A stretch of 5,166 nucleotides of DNA from Bacteriovoracaceae bacterium UBA6261 (GTDB taxonomy: Bacteria > Bdellovibrionota > Bacteriovoracia > Bacteriovoracales > Bacteriovoracaceae): contig DJVH01000020.1 in assembly GCA_002440825.1 (NCBI GenBank), positions 8,978-14,143 of the forward strand. The letters run 5' to 3'. How positions within the stretch are numbered: the first letter of the stretch is position 1; every line of letters starts with the position of its first letter. The notes beneath the pieces are model-generated. The model did not search any database. It was not told the DNA's origin and was given only the letters and a program-made list of their open reading frames with translations. Shown piece by piece: positions 1-4,905 of the stretch. The position numbers and the translations under genes are program-made.

Positions 1-6
1 AGCTCT

Positions 7-37
7 AAAAAAAAAGGGCCGGTATTTCAACCGGCCC
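7..37 (-). terminator. Rho-independent terminator of the exported-protein gene at 43-546
   Basis: Read on the minus strand, a perfect 7-pair stem GGGCCGG/CCGGCCC (positions 31-37 and 16-22) with an 8-base loop is followed at once by nine T residues (15 down to 7). It starts 5 bases after the TAA stop codon of the minus-strand gene, so it clearly ends that transcript. Confidence 0.93.
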
Positions 38-42
38 TGCGC

Positions 43-546
43 TTATTCCATAATGATTGTTTTAATTCCCACTGTCCCTATCACGATCACTTTATTCACG
101 CGAACATGAAACTTAGAAACAGGTTTTTTATCCTTAAAAAGCTTCCATGATGTTTTATCTTTTGCAAGTTCAACATCAACTTGTTTTCTGTCGCCGGAAA
201 TTCCGTTGTAAAGCGTATCAATGGTAATTCTTCCGCCGCGATCAAAATCCAGGTTGTCACTTTTTAAATTGAGAACATTGTAGTTGTCTCTTTTTTCCAG
301 AATCACACCCTCTTTTGTTTTTAGGTCTTCCGGATTGAGATGATCTCTTTTAATTATTTTCCCGCCGACATAGGTGTCCTTGAAAAGATCCTTCAATGTT
401 TGAGTGCTCTCATCAACATTCACGACGAGATTATAAACTTCGTTATTATCGTCATTGTCTGTAATCGAAAGAATTTCTTCCCGCGCTATAAGATTCGTGG
501 AAAAAAGAAGAACAAAAACAGCAAGCAGATTTAAATGAATTCGCAT
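43..546 (-). CDS. Small exported protein of unknown function
   Basis: A 167-residue protein that I do not recognise as a named family. Residues 1-21 form a signal peptide: an Arg/His-containing start, a hydrophobic core LLAVFVLLF, and a likely cut after NLIA, so the product should reach the periplasm or beyond. The mature part has no cysteine and is rich in Lys, Asp and Asn. It looks mainly beta-stranded and ends in a hydrophobic stretch (about residues 150-166, VIVIGTVGIKTII). A central piece reads RGGRITIDTLYNGISGDR (about 103-120), the part most likely to be conserved. The ATG at 546 is supported by GGAGAG at 556-551, four bases upstream. The gene stands alone, with its own terminator, and is divergent from the operon starting at 723. 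The reading frame is solid; function is unknown. Confidence 0.88.
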   Translation of the reverse strand: MRIHLNLLAVFVLLFSTNLIAREEILSITDNDDNNEVYNLVVNVDESTQTLKDLFKDTYVGGKIIKRDHLNPEDLKTKEGVILEKRDNYNVLNLKSDNLDFDRGGRITIDTLYNGISGDRKQVDVELAKDKTSWKLFKDKKPVSKFHVRVNKVIVIGTVGIKTIIME

Positions 547-566
547 AGGTCTCTCCGTTGATATGT

Positions 567-637
567 TTCATAGATAGCATTCATAGCTAAAGACGTCCAT
601 CAACTGTAAGAATTTTTGGGCCCTATTCATAGTGAAT
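567..637. repeat. Three TTCATAG repeats and a small dyad in the divergent intergenic region
   Basis: The 176-base gap between the divergent genes holds TTCATAG three times on the plus strand, at 567-573, 580-586 and 626-632. The third copy lies in a short dyad ATTCA-TAG-TGAAT (625-637). Repeats between divergent start codons are a usual place for regulator binding, but no regulator can be named. No convincing -35/-10 pair is visible; TATATT at 661-666 is only a weak -10 candidate for the plus-strand operon. Confidence 0.35.
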
Positions 638-710
638 GGCTTCCGGGACGCCTTCAAAAATATATTTTTTAAGCCGGGGCCGCTTTTCTAAACTTAAGAA
701 GGACTTTAAA

Positions 711-717
711 GAAGGAG
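711..717 (+). promoter_or_regulatory. Ribosome binding site that fixes the start at 723
   Basis: GAAGGAG sits five bases before the ATG at 723. The in-frame ATG at 636 has no such site and would put 29 charged and polar residues in front of the signal peptide, so 723 is the start. Confidence 0.85.
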
Positions 718-722
718 TCTTT

Positions 723-1145
723 ATGAAACACTTAACGGCACTGCTTATTATAATGAATGTAGACGCATACGCCGCAATTTCAACCACTAGTACAAACACT
801 GTCGAACAGACAGTTCCGACAACGACTAATCCCGCTCTCAAAACTGAGAACTTGCCGGCGCCAAAAAGTGCAGACAGCTACGAATCGCCGACAACTGAAT
901 CTGGCGATCTGAGCGCAAAGGGAGAAGCGAGCGCTACAAGTCATGAAACACAACCGCTGAATCATAAAAAGAACCGGCAGGTTGCAAAACAAAAATCCAC
1001 TTCCAAGGTGAATTGCGATGTACTGAAGAATAAAGAGCTCTGTGAACGAACGGAAATGATGAACAAGTCGATGCACGAACGAACTGATCGTGAGACAGCA
1101 GAGCAAAGAGGCCAGACCAAACAGGCCGATCGCAGTTTCGAATAA
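723..1145 (+). CDS. Small Ser/Thr-rich exported protein, first gene of the serine hydrolase operon
   Basis: A 140-residue protein of unknown family. Residues 1-17 look like a short signal peptide (MKHLTALLII core, likely cut after DAYA). Residues 18 to about 75 are dominated by Thr, Ser, Pro, Ala and Glu and are probably disordered. From about 80 the chain becomes strongly charged (HKKNR, then Lys-, Glu- and Arg-rich) and probably helical, carrying the only two cysteines, C98 and C107, eight residues apart (CDVLKNKELC). Two cysteines so close could form a disulfide loop after export. The stop is 24 bases before the next gene and no terminator lies between them, so the two are probably co-transcribed. 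A partner, linker or surface role is possible but is inference. The composition is low-complexity, but the frame is supported by a good ribosome binding site and a signal peptide. Confidence 0.75.
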   Translation: MKHLTALLIIMNVDAYAAISTTSTNTVEQTVPTTTNPALKTENLPAPKSADSYESPTTESGDLSAKGEASATSHETQPLNHKKNRQVAKQKSTSKVNCDVLKNKELCERTEMMNKSMHERTDRETAEQRGQTKQADRSFE

Positions 1146-1159
1146 ATTTAAAAAAAAAT

Positions 1160-1163
1160 GGAG
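1160..1163 (+). promoter_or_regulatory. Ribosome binding site that fixes the hydrolase start at 1170
   Basis: GGAG lies six bases before the ATG at 1170. The in-frame ATG at 1158 overlaps this site and is itself preceded only by a run of A, so it is an unlikely start. Confidence 0.8.
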
Positions 1164-1169
1164 TTATGT

Positions 1170-2663
1170 ATGTGGAAGGAAAAAAAATTTTTCCCACTGT
1201 GGACCTTTATTCTGACTTTTGTTTTTACATTGATTTTTCAAATCGCAAGAGCTGATGAAACAACCTGGCCCGTTCCCGACTGGGAAACGGATGTGAATGA
1301 CAATCAGTTAAAAACGCCTCAATGTGAAGACTTCATCGATTATTCAACCAGAACTAAAAAATATTTGACGGATAGTCTTCTCGTTATCAAAGACGGTAAA
1401 ATCCGCTACGAATATTACGACGAAAAAAATGGAGTGAACAAACCTCACATCCTCTGGTCGGTGACCAAAACACTGACGGGCGTTCTTCTTGGAACTGCGG
1501 TAAGAGACGGACGAATCAGTCTGGAGCAAGCAGTGGAAGATTATTATCCAGATGCCAACTCCAACCGAAACTATCCTAAAATTCACTTGAAAAATCTGCT
1601 CTACCTGGACGCCGGTTATCAATGGCACGAAGGACTCTTTGATGCCACCGAAAATCCTGTGGTCAGTATGCTGTACGGCCCCGGACACAATGATATGGCC
1701 TATTACACAGCTTCAAGAAGACTCATTTCACAAGGCCCCGGCTATCGCTGGAATTATTCCACCGGCTTGCCGACACTCACAATGGGTGTCCTGAAAAAAG
1801 TTTACGGAGATGAATACGATCTCATGCCATGGCGAAATTTATTTTATCCTTTAGGAATTCAGAATGCCTCATTTGAAAAAGATCTCTCAGGGACTTTCAT
1901 TGGCGGAGCAAATTCTTACGCGACTTCGAGAGATCTGGCTAAAATCGGTTATATGTTTCTTCACAACGGGCAATGGAAAGATGAAACAATCCTGCCACCA
2001 GAATGGATGAAAATCATGCTCACACCAAGCCCCGGGTATGTTTCACCTGGAACAATTATTTTTGATGTCCAGAAAACCGGTGTCTATGGTGGGTCATTGT
2101 GGCTCAATAAAGAAGTAAAAAAAGGTCAGGGAAAACCTTATCCCTATTCACCGGACGATATGTACGCGGCCATCGGATACATGGGCCAGAATTTAATCGT
2201 TCTGCCTTCGCAAAAGATGGTGATAGTGAGAACTGGTTACGATCATGCCTTTAATGACCGGCTCGATGCCTTTGTGACGAGAGCGCTCGCCTGCTTTCAC
2301 AACCCAAAGGTCAAAGTTGCTCCTGTTCCGAAATTTGAACGTCCCAAAATTTCCATTGGTAAAATTTTTAAAAATATAAGAAATATTTTTCAGGCCAGAA
2401 CATTACAAAATTCTATCGCCAAAATTGTGTGTTCCTGTCATCTGGTTATGGGGGTAGATATACCGACATGTCTGAAGCGGCACGATTTTGGAGTTACCAA
2501 ACACATAACAAAAATCAATGTGCGGGAATCTTTTGAAATGGATGGCAATATTTCTATAGGTGTTCGTCTTTCAGGTTTATCGAGAATATTCTCCCGAAAT
2601 AAATACACGGCCAAGGCCTATTACGATCCGCAAACACCGGAATACGGATGCACTTTGAAATAA
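1170..2663 (+). CDS. Secreted serine hydrolase, class C beta-lactamase-like fold, with extra C-terminal cysteine domain
   Basis: A 497-residue member of the beta-lactamase-related serine hydrolases (COG1680, Pfam Beta-lactamase), closest in style to 6-aminohexanoate-dimer hydrolase and EstB-type esterases. Residues 1-28 are a signal peptide (basic start, long aromatic hydrophobic core, cut after ARA). The catalytic domain spans about 60-378. The nucleophile motif is S97-V-T-K100, the second motif is N195-Y196-S-T, and A334-I-G-Y-M-G-Q340 takes the place of the third (KTG-like) motif, as in amide and ester hydrolases of this group. By family knowledge Ser97 forms an acyl-enzyme with Lys100 and Tyr196 as helpers; the substrate (peptide, amide or ester) cannot be told. 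Residues about 380-412 are a basic linker. About 413-497 form an additional domain with C421, C423, C434 and C494, ending GCTLK. The usual family length is about 390-430, so this tail is extra. The gene is second in an operon and ends at a strong terminator. The superfamily is sure; nothing shows antibiotic resistance. Confidence 0.93.
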   Translation: MWKEKKFFPLWTFILTFVFTLIFQIARADETTWPVPDWETDVNDNQLKTPQCEDFIDYSTRTKKYLTDSLLVIKDGKIRYEYYDEKNGVNKPHILWSVTKTLTGVLLGTAVRDGRISLEQAVEDYYPDANSNRNYPKIHLKNLLYLDAGYQWHEGLFDATENPVVSMLYGPGHNDMAYYTASRRLISQGPGYRWNYSTGLPTLTMGVLKKVYGDEYDLMPWRNLFYPLGIQNASFEKDLSGTFIGGANSYATSRDLAKIGYMFLHNGQWKDETILPPEWMKIMLTPSPGYVSPGTIIFDVQKTGVYGGSLWLNKEVKKGQGKPYPYSPDDMYAAIGYMGQNLIVLPSQKMVIVRTGYDHAFNDRLDAFVTRALACFHNPKVKVAPVPKFERPKISIGKIFKNIRNIFQARTLQNSIAKIVCSCHLVMGVDIPTCLKRHDFGVTKHITKINVRESFEMDGNISIGVRLSGLSRIFSRNKYTAKAYYDPQTPEYGCTLK

Positions 2664-2683
2664 AAAGAAAGGACCAATATTCC

Positions 2684-2721
2684 CTATGGGGCAACTCTTT
2701 TGCCCCATAGCGTTCATTTTT
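2684..2721 (+). terminator. Terminator of the disordered protein-serine hydrolase operon
   Basis: A perfect 10-pair stem CTATGGGGCA/TGCCCCATAG (2684-2693 with 2701-2710) has a 7-base loop and is followed by CGTTCA and five T. It begins 20 bases after the hydrolase stop codon. The T run is slightly offset from the stem, but the hairpin is very strong. Confidence 0.85.
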
Positions 2722-2775
2722 CGTATGTAATTTTGAAGACAAATCATTTGGCATCCTCCTTGCTCAAGGGAAGAC

Positions 2776-2797
2776 ACTTTTCATTTAAGCGAAAAGT
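2776..2797. repeat. Short inverted repeat upstream of the CxxY/W protein
   Basis: ACTTTTC (2776-2782) and GAAAAGT (2791-2797) form a perfect 7-base inverted repeat with an 8-base spacer, 48 bases before the next start codon. It could be an operator or a leader hairpin. No convincing promoter elements could be placed around it. Confidence 0.3.
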
Positions 2798-2835
2798 TTA
2801 TTAACCACATCATCGTTTTCGATGAATTTAAATTT

Positions 2836-2840
2836 GGGAG
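2836..2840 (+). promoter_or_regulatory. Ribosome binding site that fixes the start at 2846
   Basis: GGGAG lies five bases before the ATG at 2846. The in-frame ATG at 2822 would add eight polar residues ahead of the signal peptide and would contain this site within the coding region. Confidence 0.82.
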
Positions 2841-2845
2841 ACTCT

Positions 2846-3343
2846 ATGAAATTTTTCATGATGGCCTTGACTGCTGCAACTCTATTTTCACAAGCATCAT
2901 TTGCAGCATCACCAAAAGATTCCTGGGCAAAACTTCGCGCAGACAGAAATGTAATCATTCTTCAACCGCATGTTCTTATGCAAATGGGGGCATTCAACGC
3001 ATGCGCAACTGATACTGAACTAAGAAGCATCAATGATGTTAAAACATGTACAGCTTATAAAGAAGTTGTTCATGGCAATCCAAACTCTGAAGCAGGTGGA
3101 TGGATTGAACACGTTTGTGTTAACTATGAAATGAGAGAAGTTGTTGTTCAAAGAGAACATGAAGAACAAGTTTGTACAAAATGGCTTCCGCCTTCAGAAG
3201 CTTCTTCTGGCGAATGCCGTGAATGGAAAACTGTAACAAGAACTTATCCAAGAGACTTCTCTGTTGAAGTGGTAAGCGCTGTTGGCGAAACTTACATGCA
3301 ACATCTTTTCAACAAATCTCTTTCTCTTCCAGACTGTAAATAA
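2846..3343 (+). CDS. Exported six-cysteine protein with CxxY/W repeats, function unknown
   Basis: A 165-residue protein of no family I can name. Residues 1-20 are a clear signal peptide (MKFF start, hydrophobic core, cut after SFA). The mature chain has exactly six cysteines: C53, C68, C91, C110, C124 and C164. Four of them start a C-x-x-aromatic motif (C68TAY, C91VNY, C110TKW, C124REW). Three of these motifs are followed by a Val- and Thr-rich strand (KEVV, EMREVVV, KTVTRTY), which suggests a repeated beta-strand unit held by up to three disulfide bonds in the periplasm or outside the cell. Codons are strongly skewed to AT-rich choices such as AGA for Arg and CTT for Leu, more than in the hydrolase gene, which could mean high expression or a different history. 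The gene stands alone between two terminators. The reading frame is certain; its role is not. Confidence 0.9.
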   Translation: MKFFMMALTAATLFSQASFAASPKDSWAKLRADRNVIILQPHVLMQMGAFNACATDTELRSINDVKTCTAYKEVVHGNPNSEAGGWIEHVCVNYEMREVVVQREHEEQVCTKWLPPSEASSGECREWKTVTRTYPRDFSVEVVSAVGETYMQHLFNKSLSLPDCK

Positions 3344-3363
3344 TTTTTTAGTCTATTCATAAC

Positions 3364-3405
3364 AAAGGGCCTGCCTCTGCTTACGCGGACGCGGGCCTTT
3401 TTTTT
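3364..3405 (+). terminator. Strong terminator of the CxxY/W protein gene
   Basis: An 11-pair outer stem (3364-3374 with 3391-3401, including two G-U pairs), one C-C mismatch, and a 5-pair inner stem with the tetraloop TTAC (3376-3389) are followed by a T run ending at 3405 (eight T from 3398). It begins 20 bases after the stop codon. Confidence 0.92.
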
Positions 3406-3421
3406 AAACAAACTCCGAAAC

Positions 3422-3436
3422 GTCAAACGTTTGACA
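3422..3436 (+). promoter_or_regulatory. Perfect 14-base palindrome overlapping a TTGACA -35 element
   Basis: GTCAAACGTTTGAC (3422-3435) is identical to its own reverse complement. Its right half runs into a consensus -35 hexamer TTGACA (3431-3436). A -10 is less clear: TACCAT at 3457-3462 is 20 bases away, longer than ideal. Alternatively TTGCCA (3440-3445) could pair with TACCCT (3464-3469) at 18 bases. The core CAAACGTTTG with a central CG resembles LacI/GalR-family operators such as the PurR box, so a repressor blocking the promoter of the gene at 3493 is the natural reading. The regulator is not in the window. Confidence 0.55.
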
Positions 3437-3479
3437 TTCTTGCCAAACTCCTCCCGTACCATCTACCCTATTAACAAGT

Positions 3480-3484
3480 GGAGG
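3480..3484 (+). promoter_or_regulatory. Ribosome binding site that fixes the start at 3493
   Basis: GGAGG lies eight bases before the ATG at 3493. The in-frame GTG at 3478 overlaps this site and is not the start. Confidence 0.85.
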
Positions 3485-3492
3485 ATATCATC

Positions 3493-4056
3493 ATGAAAAA
3501 ACTTTTATTAGCTTTGCTTCTTTGTGCAACAGCACCTTTAACAATGGCCGCCGGTTTATCGGGCGGTGATCAATATTCAACAGTGAACATCTATGGAAGA
3601 CTGAATGTTCAGTGTTCGGGTCCACAAGGGACGACTTCAGGATTTGCAGACTGCCGCGGACAAATTTTAAATCCGGGAGAATATTCTTATTTCATCGGTC
3701 CAAAATCAGAAGCTGATACTGTCACTCTTGTGGCAACACGTGAAAATGGTTCTGTCTCAAAGGCAAAATCTTCAGCGTATGATGGAGAAGCAGGGAAAAG
3801 TAAAAAATCCTTCAATCTCTGGATCAGCACTGTTCTTCAAAGACCTCTTCTCGACTTTGGAAAAAATACTGTGAAGTACACTCTTTCTCAAAACGGTCGT
3901 ACAACAGAACAGGGAACTTTTATCGTAAACGTTGTTAATGGTGGAAAAGCGGTTTGTCAGAGAGTCGGTTATTATTACTCGTCAATAGCAAGCGATTGTC
4001 AGTTTCCAACCAATCTTTGTTCAAGATATTTTTCTGAAAATAATTACTGTCAATAA
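3493..4056 (+). CDS. Exported six-cysteine, probably beta-rich protein, function unknown
   Basis: A 187-residue protein I cannot assign to a named family. The signal peptide covers about residues 1-19 (KK start, LLLALLL core, cut near TMA/AG). After it, YSTVNIYGRLNVQCSG (28-43) and a stretch ending GEYSYFIGP (62-70) look like edge strands of a beta sandwich joined by C41 and C54. The middle (about 75-150) alternates polar and hydrophobic residues, again beta-like (DTVTLVATR, KKSFNLWIS, GTFIVNVVNG). The C-terminus carries four more cysteines, C155, C169, C176 and C186, in a Tyr-rich tail, so three disulfide bonds are possible. Cys11 lies inside the hydrophobic core and is too early for a lipoprotein site. 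The gene has its own promoter region with a palindrome and ends at a bidirectional terminator. A periplasmic or surface role is inferred only from export and cysteines. Confidence 0.9.
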   Translation: MKKLLLALLLCATAPLTMAAGLSGGDQYSTVNIYGRLNVQCSGPQGTTSGFADCRGQILNPGEYSYFIGPKSEADTVTLVATRENGSVSKAKSSAYDGEAGKSKKSFNLWISTVLQRPLLDFGKNTVKYTLSQNGRTTEQGTFIVNVVNGGKAVCQRVGYYYSSIASDCQFPTNLCSRYFSENNYCQ

Positions 4057-4066
4057 GAGATAAAAG

Positions 4067-4092
4067 AAAAGGCCCCGAGAGGGGCCTTTTTT
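4067..4092. terminator. Bidirectional terminator between converging genes
   Basis: A perfect 10-pair stem AAAAGGCCCC/GGGGCCTTTT (4067-4076 with 4081-4090) with a GAGA loop serves both strands. On the plus strand it is followed by a run of six T (4087-4092), 10 bases after the stop at 4056. On the minus strand it begins right at the TAA stop of the gene at 4091 and leads into TTTTCTTTTA. Confidence 0.93.
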
Positions 4093-4837
4093 ATTTGGCA
4101 AGCTTCAGATTTTTCAATTCGATCCTGTAGACCTTTGCCGCTTTGTCGTGAGTAAGAACATACTTTCCTGGATACCATCCCATGTAAGCAAACTTTTTCG
4201 GCATCGAGAGAGTATGATTCACACTTCCATCATTCATAAAAAATTCTCTGGTAATCATCGGTTCTATAAAAATCATTTTGCCATTGTAATACCCTTCGAT
4301 AAAAGTCGAAGTGAATCGTTCTCCGTGCAATTCAGGTGAACGTGAATCAAGCCAGTGCCAGCCCATCATCGGAACTCCTGCAGGTGTAGGCACGTAATAA
4401 GGGGCAATCATATCACTAGCTGGTTGCTTCATGCATTTTGCGGAGTCTTCATCCATGCACTTGATGGCATGTCTTACTCCCTCCGGAATAAAATAAAAAT
4501 GGAAATCAAAATGGGGTAATCCATAAATTTCCGGAGGTTCATGTCCTTGTGGATTCCAATCAATTGTAATCGACTTATAAGGACGTACTTCTTTTCCATG
4601 AGGAAGTTTCATGGTGTATTCTGTCATTTTATTTGGCAATCCCTGCATTGTTGCTTCCGAAAGGGCAATACCGATAGTCTTTGGTTGATGCTTATGATTG
4701 TAGACGACATAGCTGTATGCGTGGCCGTTTCCAATTTTTATTTTATCACCTTTTTCGACAGTTTCAGTTTCAGCAAAAGATTGAAGGGACGTTAAGGTAA
4801 GAGCGGCGAGAAATGTTGAATAGAAAATTTTTTTCAT
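4091..4837 (-). CDS. Secreted protein with WNPQGHEPP and HFDFHFY motifs (TTHB210-like / DUF5602 type)
   Basis: A 248-residue protein with a signal peptide at residues 1-22 (MKK start, core FLAALTL, cut after SFA). The mature chain has the motifs W94-NPQGHEPP (to 102), H109-FDFHFY (to 115), G159-WHWLD, and F179-IEGYYNGKMIFIEPMIT (to 196). From memory this pattern is that of the TTHB210-like / DUF5602 domain, whose biochemical role is not known to me. H99, H109, H113, H161 and H171 could bind a metal, but that is inference. C127 and C135 could form a disulfide. The ATG at 4837 is chosen because AAGGAGG sits four bases upstream and the signal peptide begins there; an in-frame GTG at 4876 has no such site. 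The gene lies 68 bases downstream of the DoxX gene on the same strand, with no hairpin terminator between, and may share its transcript. Its leader hides the ribosome binding site in a hairpin. Confidence 0.88.
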   Translation of the reverse strand: MKKIFYSTFLAALTLTSLQSFAETETVEKGDKIKIGNGHAYSYVVYNHKHQPKTIGIALSEATMQGLPNKMTEYTMKLPHGKEVRPYKSITIDWNPQGHEPPEIYGLPHFDFHFYFIPEGVRHAIKCMDEDSAKCMKQPASDMIAPYYVPTPAGVPMMGWHWLDSRSPELHGERFTSTFIEGYYNGKMIFIEPMITREFFMNDGSVNHTLSMPKKFAYMGWYPGKYVLTHDKAAKVYRIELKNLKLAK

Positions 4838-4841
4838 AGAA

Positions 4842-4885
4842 CCTCCTTGTGCGAAAAGTTTTCGACAGCATTTCACACAAGGAGA
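4842..4885 (-). promoter_or_regulatory. Leader hairpin that buries the ribosome binding site of the HFDFHFY protein
   Basis: On the minus strand TCTCCTTGTGTG (4885-4874) pairs with CGCACAAGGAGG (4853-4842) in an unbroken 12-pair stem with two G-U pairs. The loop is 20 bases and itself holds most of the small dyad CGAAAA/TTTTCG. The second arm contains the whole Shine-Dalgarno sequence AAGGAGG (4848-4842), and the start codon follows four bases later. Folding would block ribosome access, so temperature, a ligand, a protein or translation could control it. The DNA dyad could instead be a protein-binding site. Confidence 0.6.
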
Positions 4886-4905
4886 GGTCTAAAAAATAAA
4901 AAAAA

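Noticed and set aside
618..623. GGGCCC palindrome in the divergent intergenic region
   Set aside because: A 6-base palindrome is common by chance and it does not sit in a larger dyad.
780..1106. Minus-strand 108-residue open frame inside the Ser/Thr-rich gene, with a second one at 934-1197
   Set aside because: They lie antisense to a gene with a good ribosome binding site and signal peptide. They have odd Cys/Phe/Arg-rich composition and no fitting starts of their own.
1170..2663. Antibiotic-resistance beta-lactamase
   Set aside because: The SxxK and YST motifs fit the wider serine hydrolase superfamily, but the third motif reads AAIGYMGQ rather than KTG. This is typical of esterase or amide hydrolase members, so no resistance claim is made.
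3493..3525. Lipoprotein signal (LLLC) in the gene at 3493
   Set aside because: Cys11 sits inside the hydrophobic core after only about eight hydrophobic residues. The chain continues to a normal signal peptidase I site near residue 19.
4838..4876. GTG start at 4876 for the HFDFHFY protein
   Set aside because: It would add MKCCRKLFAQGGS in front of a good signal peptide. It has no ribosome binding site of its own, whereas the ATG at 4837 has AAGGAGG.
4891..4905. Terminator after the DoxX gene
   Set aside because: The minus strand has a long T-rich run after the stop codon, but no stem precedes it. The nearby hairpin lies after the T run, in the wrong order for a terminator.
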